64,000 bases of DNA from Chungangia koreensis. Lineage in GTDB: Bacteria > Bacillota > Bacilli > Bacillales_A > Planococcaceae. This document shows, piece by piece, positions 43,914 to 51,684 of this stretch (positions are counted from its first letter, which is position 1; the number at the start of each line of letters is the position of its first letter). A program made the translations under genes and the position numbers. A model generated the notes under the pieces. That model did no database searches. It saw only the letters and a program-made list of their open reading frames with translations, and had not been told where the DNA came from. The stretch covers positions 248,001-312,000 of the forward strand of contig NZ_JBHSEC010000019.1 of assembly GCF_042651785.1 (NCBI RefSeq), given 5' to 3'.

Positions 43914-44966
43914 TTGCAGACATTCCATGAAATTTTACATACATCTTCAGCCCATCTTAATGCAATACGGGACAAGTCGGTGGCACTTGTTGTCACTTCA
44001 CCACCTTATCCGATGATCGAGATGTGGGATGAAATTTTCATTAACCAAAACCCTTCCATCGGCGAGGCTTTACAACATTTTGACGGTAATCAGGCTTTTG
44101 AACTGATGCATGAGACACTTGACGCGATTTGGGAAGAGGTAGATCGGAAAATAATTGACAGCGGGTTTGTGTGCATCAATATCGGGGATGCCACCAAGAC
44201 GATCAATGGACAATTTCAGCTCTATCCTAATCATGCGAGGATCATTCGAAAATTTTCGGAGATGGGCTATTCCGTTTTACCAGATATCATTTGGAGAAAA
44301 CAAACGAATGCTCCGAACAAATTCATGGGGTCTGGCATGTACCCTGCAGGCGCATATGTGACTTTTGAGCATGAATACATTTTAATCTTCCGTAAAGGAG
44401 GAAAAAGAGAGTTCAAATCAAAAGATGAAAAGCAAATGCGGCAAGAAAGTGCATATTTCTGGGAAGAGCGTAATGTGTGGTTTTCTGACTTATGGGACAT
44501 TAAGGGAACTGGTCAGCAAATGAAAGTAGAAAAAAGCCGGGATCGAAGTGGGGCATATCCATTCGAACTCGCTTATCGATTGATCAATATGTATTCCGTC
44601 AAGGGTGATACAGTTTTAGATCCGTTCGTTGGCACGGGAACGACTATATATGCCGCAATGTGCGCCGGAAGAAATAGTTACGGTGCTGAAATTGATATGG
44701 AACTCGCGTTAAGTATCGCCCAAAATGCAGGAACAATCCAGAAGAGTTTGAATACAATCATTCAAAATCGACTTGATCAGCATATCAAGTTCGTCCAAAC
44801 CGAAGAAGAAAAAGGGAAAGACAAATGGTACATCAACTTGCCTCATCAGTTTAAAGTTAAAACTAAACAGGAAATGAACCTTTCTCTCCCCTTCATTGAG
44901 AATATTCTTTCGATGGATAACAAAGTATTTGTCACTTACTCAGGTAATACACCATCAGGAACATGA
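43914..44966 (+). CDS. Type II DNA methyltransferase, beta class (predicted N4-cytosine, CTAG)
   Basis: A 350-residue methyltransferase. Motif IV TSPPYPMIEMWD (SPPY at 29-32) precedes motif I DPFVGTGTT (236-244), so it is beta class; SPPY is usual for N4-cytosine enzymes. The SPPYPMIEMWD stretch resembles M.MthZI/M.MjaI, which modify CTAG. Its partner gene encodes an MjaI-like nuclease. TTG 43914 follows GAGGAGG. Its last 31 bp overlap the 3' end of the nuclease gene on the other strand. Confidence 0.88.
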   Translation: MQTFHEILHTSSAHLNAIRDKSVALVVTSPPYPMIEMWDEIFINQNPSIGEALQHFDGNQAFELMHETLDAIWEEVDRKIIDSGFVCINIGDATKTINGQFQLYPNHARIIRKFSEMGYSVLPDIIWRKQTNAPNKFMGSGMYPAGAYVTFEHEYILIFRKGGKREFKSKDEKQMRQESAYFWEERNVWFSDLWDIKGTGQQMKVEKSRDRSGAYPFELAYRLINMYSVKGDTVLDPFVGTGTTIYAAMCAGRNSYGAEIDMELALSIAQNAGTIQKSLNTIIQNRLDQHIKFVQTEEEKGKDKWYINLPHQFKVKTKQEMNLSLPFIENILSMDNKVFVTYSGNTPSGT

Positions 44967-45544
44967 ACGATATAATCATCACCGCTTTTTTCATATTGAA
45001 TGATCGGGACTTCAATTTTTTCGTTTAGTTTTTTCATATACGTATATGTCGTCGGCTTAATGGAAACCGGATTTCCTCCAATAATTCCATCGATCCCCTT
45101 GCTCTCTTCTGCCGGGGTGGAAGCACGATATTCCGTTTCCGCCAACTCGGCCACTTTTTGGATGATTGCTTTTTGAACATACAGTCCATGGAAGGTTTTG
45201 GTGACAATTAAATCTTCTACCCATAAACGAATCAGGTCTTCGTCAATAAGATTGATAGCAGCTTTAAAGTTGTCAACTTGTACTTTTATCTTCTGCGTCG
45301 CCTCATCCATAGTGTTCGGATATTTATCGGTATACCATTGTTTCCAGCCTTCAATTGAATGATGCTCCGTTTCCATCACATACTGTTGGAATAGATCCGA
45401 TAATTGTCCGACATTCCTCGGACGGGTAGCATGAGAATTTTGGTTTGCGACATTCATTAGCTGCGTCGTATATTTGGGGAACTCTACCGTTGGAGCGGCG
45501 TTCACTTTTTTGATAAATCCCCTGCTGATTTTAATTGTTTTCAT
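44936..45544 (-). CDS. MjaI-family restriction endonuclease (predicted CTAG)
   Basis: A 202-residue protein that I recognise as MjaI-like from KVNAAPTVEFPKYTTQLMNVANQNSHATRPRNVGQLSDLF, the WKQWYTDKYPNTMDEATQKI segment and LVTKTFHGLYVQKAIIQKVAELA. MjaI cuts CTAG. The converging neighbour is a matching methyltransferase. ATG 45544 follows TAGGAGTGA; the open frame upstream is longer but has no site. The specificity is inferred, not shown. Confidence 0.82.
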   Translation of the reverse strand: MKTIKISRGFIKKVNAAPTVEFPKYTTQLMNVANQNSHATRPRNVGQLSDLFQQYVMETEHHSIEGWKQWYTDKYPNTMDEATQKIKVQVDNFKAAINLIDEDLIRLWVEDLIVTKTFHGLYVQKAIIQKVAELAETEYRASTPAEESKGIDGIIGGNPVSIKPTTYTYMKKLNEKIEVPIIQYEKSGDDYIVHVPDGVLPE

Positions 45545-45600
45545 TTGGATCACTCCTATGCAATATATATTTACACTATAACCCTCTGTTTTATCTGTCA

Positions 45601-45662
45601 AAAGAGAAAAACTTCCATACGGGCATTTATGCTTTCGCACGGAATGCCCGTATGGAAGTTTT
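45601..45662 (-). terminator. Terminator with a 20-bp perfect stem
   Basis: Arms 45608-45627 and 45643-45662 pair perfectly over 20 bp (AAAACTTCCATACGGGCATT), followed leftward by T-rich sequence. One arm encodes the last residues of the preceding gene. It insulates the restriction gene from upstream read-through. Confidence 0.88.
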
Positions 45663-45908
45663 CAATGCAGCATATGTACCGACTGCCACTCCTCCGTAAA
45701 TGAACCCCATAAATATTCCTGCAGAAAGGTTCTCCCGATGACTGATAAAAATTGAAATAGCCAAACCTAAAATCGTGGCTACGCTCGGGACATAAGCAGG
45801 TTTTACGTTAAATATCTTTTTAATAATCCACGTTAAAAGAATCACTACGGGGATTCCCCAAATCGCGTCCCATACATTCGTGTGTATGACGGGAAATTCA
45901 GATAGCAT
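45627..45908 (-). CDS. Small holin-like membrane protein
   Basis: A 93-residue protein with three hydrophobic segments (about 15-32, 42-54, 64-80) and a basic end (IRAFRAKA). Layout and the segment YVPSVATILGLAISIF...AGIFMGFIYGGVAVGTYAAL resemble small phage holins (Hol44/5_2 type), but no phage genes adjoin it. Its 3' end is part of a long terminator stem. Confidence 0.62.
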   Translation of the reverse strand: MLSEFPVIHTNVWDAIWGIPVVILLTWIIKKIFNVKPAYVPSVATILGLAISIFISHRENLSAGIFMGFIYGGVAVGTYAALKTSIRAFRAKA

Positions 45909-45950
45909 GGCAAGGCTCCTTTTTCCTTACTATGCTGCAGTTAACTTAAT

Positions 45951-46505
45951 TTATACGGAATGGCTTGGCAACAGTCTCGCTGCAGCCAACCTTCTGTATA
46001 GAATAATCCCGACAATTGCCGAAACTGTAGCTTTTAAAATATCAGGAATGATGAATGGCAGCATGCCACCCTTGAACGCACTAATCCAGTCCAAATGTGC
46101 AAAGAACATTAGCCAAACTGTTCCGATTACTAAAACCAACATTGCCCCAATAATATTCGCAGACAAAGAAGCAATCGTTGAATACCCTAATTTTTCAACC
46201 ATCCAACCGATCAAATAGGCTGCTGGAATAAAAGCGACAATGTAACCACCGGTCGGTCCAAAAATGACGCCAAGTCCGGACATCATGCCGCTATATACCG
46301 GAACACCGATGATGCCCATTAATACATAAAGGAGCACTGAAATCGTTCCATATCTCTTTCCTAAAATGGTGGCAGTCAACATTACCGCAAGTGTTTGTCC
46401 CGTAAATGGAACTGGCGGAATTTTAATCGTAATTTGTGCGGCAATCCCTATAATTGCTGCAAATAAAGCAGATACAATCAGCATTTTCAGATGTTCATTT
46501 CTCAT
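45951..46505 (-). CDS. bioY: BioY biotin transporter (ECF S-component)
   Basis: A 184-residue, six-helix protein. PPVPFTGQTLAVMLTATILGKRYG and GVPVYSGMMSGLGVIFGPTGGYIVAF are BioY marks. It binds and imports biotin with the shared EcfAAT module encoded elsewhere. ATG 46505 is preferred over an in-frame GTG at 46520. A BirA operator lies 22 bp upstream. Confidence 0.95.
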   Translation of the reverse strand: MRNEHLKMLIVSALFAAIIGIAAQITIKIPPVPFTGQTLAVMLTATILGKRYGTISVLLYVLMGIIGVPVYSGMMSGLGVIFGPTGGYIVAFIPAAYLIGWMVEKLGYSTIASLSANIIGAMLVLVIGTVWLMFFAHLDWISAFKGGMLPFIIPDILKATVSAIVGIILYRRLAAARLLPSHSV

Positions 46506-46526
46506 ATGTACAACCCCCACAAAAAA

Positions 46527-46559
46527 TGTGTTAACCTAATAATTAAATTAGTTAACACA
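46527..46559. promoter_or_regulatory. BirA (biotin repressor) operator
   Basis: Perfect inverted repeat TGTGTTAAC - 15 bp - GTTAACACA directly before bioY. This is the Gram-positive BirA box, so biotin represses bioY. Confidence 0.93.
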
Positions 46560-46613
46560 AATACTATAATCTTATTTACCGTCTATCGTCAATATGCTGA
46601 AGTGTTTTTTTCA

Positions 46614-46655
46614 TAAAAAAACCACCCATAAGACAGATTTGACTTATGGAATGGC
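46614..46655 (-). terminator. mscL terminator
   Basis: CCATAAG / CTTATGG stem, followed leftward by GGTGG and seven T. Confidence 0.85.
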
Positions 46656-46659
46656 TGAT

Positions 46660-47046
46660 TCAGTTTGTTTTCTGTTCTTTTAAAAGGTCTCTGATTTCCT
46701 CCAATAACTGTTCTTTCACGTCCACTGGCGGAGCTTCTTTTTCCACGTTTTCCTCCTCTTTACGCTTAAATTTCATTAGCAACCGGATTGCCAAGAAAAT
46801 GGCTCCTGCGATAATGAGAAAATCTATGATGGATTGGATGAAAACCCCATATAATATTTCCGCATCCCCAACTTGAATTTTCAAACCTGAAACATCGATA
46901 CCTGTCATTAAAATGCCAAGAAGCGGGGTCAAAATATTTTCGACGAAGGAAGAAACTATCTTACCAAATGCAGCACCGATGACGACTGCAATGGCCAAGT
47001 CAAAAATATTACCCTTGAACGCAAAAGCTTTAAAATCATTCCACAT
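46660..47046 (-). CDS. mscL: MscL large-conductance mechanosensitive channel
   Basis: A 128-residue protein: N-terminal amphipathic helix and TM1 (FKGNIFDLAIAVVIGAAFGKIVSSFVENILTPLLG), periplasmic loop, TM2 (GVFIQSIIDFLIIAGAIFLAI) and charged C-terminal bundle. MscL opens as an emergency valve on osmotic downshift. Confidence 0.96.
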   Translation of the reverse strand: MWNDFKAFAFKGNIFDLAIAVVIGAAFGKIVSSFVENILTPLLGILMTGIDVSGLKIQVGDAEILYGVFIQSIIDFLIIAGAIFLAIRLLMKFKRKEEENVEKEAPPVDVKEQLLEEIRDLLKEQKTN

Positions 47047-47160
47047 AATGAATCTTCTCCCTATAATTTAGTAGTAATAGTTTAACTGAAGAGACAGGTT
47101 AATAGGTGAATTTCTTACTTGTTTTTAATTGCGCATTAAAGTCATATTGAAACCATAAGA

Positions 47161-47195
47161 AAAAGGATGTCCATTTCGATTATGGACATCCTTTT
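47161..47195. terminator. Bidirectional terminator
   Basis: AAAAGGATGTCCAT / ATGGACATCCTTTT 14-bp stem with T runs; ends the AI-2E transporter transcript. Confidence 0.92.
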
Positions 47196-47196
47196 T

Positions 47197-48294
47197 TCAT
47201 TCTACTTCTTTCGTAACTGCCTCCCGTATTTCCACTCGCCTTGCGTAAATGTTTTTCAGGATGACCTTACCTACTGCATATGCAGGCATTGCAACCAAGA
47301 TGCCGATGAATCCTGCAATATTACCCGCAGCCAAAATCACCGTAATGACAGTTAACGGATGGACATCCAGAGCACGGCTCATAACACGGGGAGAAATGAA
47401 ATTACTCTCAACCTGTTGTGCTACCAGCATAATGATCGCTACGTAGATTGCCATCTTCGGCTCTTGCAACAATGCAATGACAAGTGCAGGGATAACTGAA
47501 ATATAAGGACCGATGAACGGGATTACATTCATAAACATACCGAAAATCGCTAATAGAAGAGCGTATTCCAAACCTATGATTAAATACCCAATCAATAACA
47601 GAATTCCGACGAATACACTGACCGTAACTTGTCCGCGTATGTATGCCTGCAAAGTGGAATCGATATCAGCCAACAACTTGCGAACCCACTGGCGTTTGTC
47701 GCCGTGGAAAAACTTTGCAATGAACGGCGCCAGCTTTTCATGATCTTTTAACATATAAATAAGGAAGAATGGTACTAAGATCAGAACAAGTACAACTTGG
47801 AACACACCTTGAAGAATGTTGAATATACCGGTTCCGATTCCGACGATAATATTTTTAATCTTCGTTTGTGCAGCTGTGAAGGAATCATTGATTGTTTTTT
47901 CGGCTTCGTCTGGAAGCTTATCTTTTTGATTCCACACATTCTTCGACATTTTCTGAATGTCATCCCACATCTCTGGCGAATTATCGGCCAACTCATTAAC
48001 CTGGGCAGTCAATGGTGGTCCTACGATTGAAACAAAGATCCACAATGCTCCAACAATCACGCCAACAATCGTTAGGATACTTGCCCATCGTTTAAACTTC
48101 CATCTTCGCTCAAGCTTTTTGAGCATCGGTAAAAACAGATAGAAAAGCACTCCACCTATTAATAACGGCAAGAAAATAGTTTGTGCAATGATAATGATGG
48201 GGTTAAATATACTTCTAATTTCCGCAAATAACCGGATGATCAGCATAGCGAGTAGGATCCCCACTCCAAGCTGGAACCATAATTTATTCGTCAA
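47197..48294 (-). CDS. AI-2E/TerM-family transporter
   Basis: A 365-residue protein with eight helices of the PF01594 family: LRFAEIRSIFNPIIIIAQTIFLPLLIGG region, FFLIYMLKDHEKLAPFI, VGILLLIGYLIIGLEYALLLAIFGMFMNVIPFIGPYISVIPALVIAL, VHPLTVITVILAAGNIAGFIGILVAMPAYAV. Some relatives are Na+/H+ antiporters; the substrate here is unknown. Confidence 0.88.
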   Translation of the reverse strand: MTNKLWFQLGVGILLAMLIIRLFAEIRSIFNPIIIIAQTIFLPLLIGGVLFYLFLPMLKKLERRWKFKRWASILTIVGVIVGALWIFVSIVGPPLTAQVNELADNSPEMWDDIQKMSKNVWNQKDKLPDEAEKTINDSFTAAQTKIKNIIVGIGTGIFNILQGVFQVVLVLILVPFFLIYMLKDHEKLAPFIAKFFHGDKRQWVRKLLADIDSTLQAYIRGQVTVSVFVGILLLIGYLIIGLEYALLLAIFGMFMNVIPFIGPYISVIPALVIALLQEPKMAIYVAIIMLVAQQVESNFISPRVMSRALDVHPLTVITVILAAGNIAGFIGILVAMPAYAVGKVILKNIYARRVEIREAVTKEVE

Positions 48295-48406
48295 TGTAAT
48301 TCACGCACCTCGATAGATAGTAATGCTATTTCTTACAGTATACCTTTCTCTTACGCTTGAAAGAAAAGAAAGTTTCAATACTACTAATTTATTATGCCCA
48401 ATAATG

Positions 48407-49486
48407 TTATATTCCGAACCTCTCTTGAATCGTTTTTTCTGCTGTATCGATCGTTTCTGCAATTATTTGAGATACCGTCTGCCCTTCCTTCAGCAGCCTC
48501 AATCCCTGCCCACCCCAAAGGGACATATACTCCGCCTCTGAAGCTCTCTTGGCAGCAGCACGAATATCATTTGTTATTGTATTTTGCGAAGGAAATGGGA
48601 GTGGCTCAACGCCGGAATCCTCGAACTTTTCAATAAAAGAATTTCGTATTCCCCTTGCTGGTCTTCCTGAGAAATTTTTTGTCAACTGCGTACTCGTCTC
48701 ATCGGCCCGTAATAGGGCTTCTTTATATGCCTGATGTGCTGTCGACTCTATTGAAGTCAGGAAACGTGTACCCATTTGGATTCCATCCGCGCCGAGAGAA
48801 AGTGCAGCTGCAAGTCCTCTCCCGTCCATAATTCCACCGGCTGCCACTACAGGCACTTTCACCGCATCGGCCACTTGCGGAACGAGTGCAAATGTCCCTA
48901 CATTTGCTCCATTCGGATATTTTCCAACGTCGAAAGTACCACGGTGTCCTCCCGCCTCGCTTCCTTGCGCTACGATAACGTCTGCGCCTCTTCGTTCAGC
49001 TTCAACCGCTTCCTCTACAGTAGTCACCATGGTCATAATCTTCATCCCAAGATCCTTTGCCTTTTCGGCATGCCGCTCCGGCAAACAGCCAAACGCCGTA
49101 CTGATGATAGGAACTCGTTCCTCAAATAACACTGTCATCTGTTCCTCAAACAGATCAGGACTTCTGTAAAGGGCAGATGGTTGTATGCCGAATTTCTCCC
49201 TGATCGGGTTAAGTACAGACTGGACCTCGTCAAGCCGCTCGAAGTCATCCGTCAAGTTAACCGAAAAGAGATTTACTGCGTAGGGACGATCGGTATTAGC
49301 CCGGATTTTTTTGACGGCTTCGCGTATCTCTTCCGGTTTCATATAGGCTGCTCCCAGCGTTCCCAAACCTCCTGCATTACTCACACCGAACACCATTTCA
49401 GGAGATGTGATTCCCCCAGCCATCCCCGCCTGGATGATTGGAAGTTCAATCCCTAACCGTTCGCAAAGTCTCGTTCTCCATTTCAT
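48407..49486 (-). CDS. Nitronate monooxygenase
   Basis: A 359-residue FMN enzyme of the 2-nitropropane dioxygenase family, oxidising toxic alkyl nitronates such as propionate-3-nitronate. Motifs: GIELPIIQAGMAGGITSPEMVFGVSNAGGLGTLGA, VIVAQGSEAGGHRGTFD, PVVAAGGIMDGRGLAAALSLGADGIQMGTRFL. GAAAGGGGTG precedes ATG 49486. Confidence 0.93.
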   Translation of the reverse strand: MKWRTRLCERLGIELPIIQAGMAGGITSPEMVFGVSNAGGLGTLGAAYMKPEEIREAVKKIRANTDRPYAVNLFSVNLTDDFERLDEVQSVLNPIREKFGIQPSALYRSPDLFEEQMTVLFEERVPIISTAFGCLPERHAEKAKDLGMKIMTMVTTVEEAVEAERRGADVIVAQGSEAGGHRGTFDVGKYPNGANVGTFALVPQVADAVKVPVVAAGGIMDGRGLAAALSLGADGIQMGTRFLTSIESTAHQAYKEALLRADETSTQLTKNFSGRPARGIRNSFIEKFEDSGVEPLPFPSQNTITNDIRAAAKRASEAEYMSLWGGQGLRLLKEGQTVSQIIAETIDTAEKTIQERFGI

Positions 49487-49521
49487 ATAACCACACCCCT
49501 TTCATTTCCCTAAGTATAAAT

Positions 49522-49543
49522 AAAAAAGCCCCCAAGAGGGAGC
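49522..49543 (-). terminator. catE-like gene terminator
   Basis: GCTCCC-TCTT-GGGGGC with one G-U pair, then TTTTTT leftward. Confidence 0.82.
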
Positions 49544-49551
49544 AATTCCAT

Positions 49552-50397
49552 TTATAGACTTAAGATAATGCGATTTTTGGAAGGGTCGGCGGTTACATAA
49601 ACATTGCCTTCTTGTTCGACCGTATAGCCGAGGGAGCGGACAGATTCAACTGCCTGTTGTAGGACTTTGTCGTCTCCATAAACTAGTGTATACGAATGGA
49701 GACCGACACTGTTTGCGCTTTTTGGTGGTGCACCTTCCCCTTGCCATGTGTTCACGGCGATATGGTGATGATACTTGGCAGTAGCTAAGAAGTTGGCATT
49801 TGGATATTGGGACACAACTTCAAAGCCGAGCCCTTTCGTATAGAATTCGGTTGCTGCATCAACATCACCAACATGCAAATGGATATGGCCCATCAACGTG
49901 TCAGCAGGCAAGCCGGTCCATGGCTGTCCGCCTCCAGCATCCAATACACCTTGTGCATCCAAGTATTCTGTTGCCATAACAACCAGGTTATTATTCCAAG
50001 CCCATTCTTCCGGTTCGCGGTCACGGTATACTTCAATCCCATTTCCATCCGGATCGTTGAAGTACAAAGCTTCACTCACCAAATGGTCGGAAGATCCTGG
50101 TCGGATTCCGTTCAATAATAGATGCTGAAGGAATCTTCCTAAGTCGGCTCTTGTCGGAAGCAAAATAGCCATATGGTATAGACCTGACCGGTGAGGTTCC
50201 TTCGGTGTTACTCCTTCAGGCTGTTCAACCGTTAAAAGAGCTGTTTTGCCGTCTGCTGTCAAAGCAGCTTTCCGGTCTGTACGTTCCAATGTTTTGAAAC
50301 CTAAAATTTCTTCATAAAATTGAACCGATCTATTTAAATCTTCTACATATAAGTGGACATTATTTACATAAGTATGTGGTTTACGATGAAATTGCAT
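49552..50397 (-). CDS. catE: CatE-like catechol-2,3-dioxygenase
   Basis: A 281-residue protein of two VOC modules. N-terminal module NNVHLYVEDLNRSVQFYEEILGF...NDPDGNGIEVYRDR; C-terminal module MGHIHLHVGDVDAATEFYTKGLGFEVV...YHHHIAVNTW. Size and layout match B. subtilis CatE, which opens catechol rings using Fe(II). AGGAGGAATCTC precedes ATG 50397; the frame is open further up. A consensus promoter with overlapping inverted repeat suggests induction by a quinone-sensing repressor. Confidence 0.85.
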   Translation of the reverse strand: MQFHRKPHTYVNNVHLYVEDLNRSVQFYEEILGFKTLERTDRKAALTADGKTALLTVEQPEGVTPKEPHRSGLYHMAILLPTRADLGRFLQHLLLNGIRPGSSDHLVSEALYFNDPDGNGIEVYRDREPEEWAWNNNLVVMATEYLDAQGVLDAGGGQPWTGLPADTLMGHIHLHVGDVDAATEFYTKGLGFEVVSQYPNANFLATAKYHHHIAVNTWQGEGAPPKSANSVGLHSYTLVYGDDKVLQQAVESVRSLGYTVEQEGNVYVTADPSKNRIILSL

Positions 50398-50467
50398 GAG
50401 ATTCCTCCTGATTTTATAACGGTAGCAACCAAAAGAACACAGGAATGTAGTGTTCATGTTCACCGTT

Positions 50468-50484
50468 AGTTACTTTATGTAACT
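50468..50484. promoter_or_regulatory. Inverted repeat at the catE start site
   Basis: AGTTAC-TTTAT-GTAACT begins 1 bp downstream of the -10 box, over the expected transcription start. Candidate operator for a CatR/YodB-type (MarR/DUF24) repressor; the repressor is not in this window. Confidence 0.6.
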
Positions 50485-50485
50485 T

Positions 50486-50514
50486 ATTATATTTTAGTAA
50501 ACCGATTATGTCAA
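50486..50514 (-). promoter_or_regulatory. Perfect consensus promoter of catE
   Basis: Leftward TTGACA, exactly 17 bp, TATAAT. The -35 box overlaps the stop codon of the upstream kinase gene. Confidence 0.9.
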
Positions 50515-51027
50515 TCCCCTTACCTTTTCTAAAAAGGAGGCTATTTCCTCTTTGCTTTTCAATACAATGACCGTTTTTCCCTCTTCTTCATATCGCCGTA
50601 GACGATCAGCCATTTGATTTTTTCGTCTTTTGTAAGTAGTGATAATGAATTTCAGAAATTGTACATCCAGTTTCTCTGTACATCCTTCCCCTAAATCAGG
50701 TCGGGTAGTCCCGCGATTCATCCAATACCGCTTAAAAACCCGATATAAGCATATTCTTAAAGGCAGCTCCAAATAGATGACAGTATCTGCGTGCCTCTCT
50801 CTCACGTCATACGAATTACTATAGTTACCGTCGATGACCCATCTCTCCATCAGAACTACTTCACGCTGGGCATCCTTGAACTCTTCAACACTCGCCTCCA
50901 CCCAGCCAGGCTTCCAAAAGAGAGAATCTAAATGTACAGCCGGTATATTCAAGGCTTCCCCCAAATTCTTGGCAAATGTGGATTTCCCTACTCCTGAAGA
51001 TACACCGATCACCATAATCCGTTTCAA
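50506..51027 (-). CDS. P-loop kinase, FlaR/topology-modulation family
   Basis: A 173-residue adenylate-kinase-like protein. Walker A GVSSGVGKSTFAKNLGEAL, then HLDSLFWKPGWVEASVEEF and WVIDGNYSNSYDVRERHADTVIYLELP. These small kinases are often annotated as topology-modulation proteins; the substrate is unknown. Start TTG 51027 is supported by GGGAGGT 8 bp upstream and a TTGA overlap with the preceding stop. A longer open frame reaches 51099. Confidence 0.82.
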   Translation of the reverse strand: MKRIMVIGVSSGVGKSTFAKNLGEALNIPAVHLDSLFWKPGWVEASVEEFKDAQREVVLMERWVIDGNYSNSYDVRERHADTVIYLELPLRICLYRVFKRYWMNRGTTRPDLGEGCTEKLDVQFLKFIITTYKRRKNQMADRLRRYEEEGKTVIVLKSKEEIASFLEKVRGLT

Positions 51028-51596
51028 GTCCGTATACCTCCCAATAGCCGGATCCATGGATGACCCGGTTGATGGATTTCTAATGATTTCAATAGCCATA
51101 TTCGATCTTTATCATTTAAAACATCTCTCAGCACAAGGAAGTCAGCATGATCCATCTCCCTCAAGTGCTTCGCTTTATACAGAAGCACAATAACGGGAAT
51201 CAAGTATGGAAAACTATCGGTAGAGTTCTCGATAACCCGTCCCGCATCATAGTAAATTTGAGGTTCCCTACGGAAGAGCCAGTTCCCATCCTTTGATTCA
51301 TTTAACAGGATCTCAATATCCTGTTCTCCATTTGAAGCGTGGAGTTCATGCACTGGCAATATTAGCTCTTCTCCTGACCATTCAATCAGCTGACCATTGA
51401 CCACTTTTCGGAACGCAAACGAATTCAAGTATTGTTTAAGTTTGAACTGATCATGACGAAACACGGCAATCTCTATGTCTGAATGCTCTCGTGTCAATCT
51501 GTTAACGTGCAGATCAACCGCCCATCCCCCGGCAATTGCCCACGGTCGATCAAACCCGGACATCAACTCTTTAATCTTCTTGCATGGTTCGAACAT
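51024..51596 (-). CDS. Nucleotidyltransferase-fold protein (aminoglycoside-adenylyltransferase-like)
   Basis: A 190-residue protein. The opening RPWAIAGGWAVDLHVNRLTREHSDIEIAVFRHDQF has the GGWAxD and HxDxE pattern of MNT/LinB/AadA-like nucleotidyltransferases. Substrates may be antibiotics or nothing known. ATG 51596 follows GGGGGTG. It is coupled to the downstream kinase by a 4-bp overlap, so the two could act on one substrate. Confidence 0.78.
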   Translation of the reverse strand: MFEPCKKIKELMSGFDRPWAIAGGWAVDLHVNRLTREHSDIEIAVFRHDQFKLKQYLNSFAFRKVVNGQLIEWSGEELILPVHELHASNGEQDIEILLNESKDGNWLFRREPQIYYDAGRVIENSTDSFPYLIPVIVLLYKAKHLREMDHADFLVLRDVLNDKDRIWLLKSLEIHQPGHPWIRLLGGIRT

Positions 51597-51684
51597 TTCT
51601 ACACCCCCAACTCGAAAAAGGAGTGACCTAATCGTCACTCCTATGTCTTTTCATTTTATTCAATTAAATTCACGTGTACAATAC

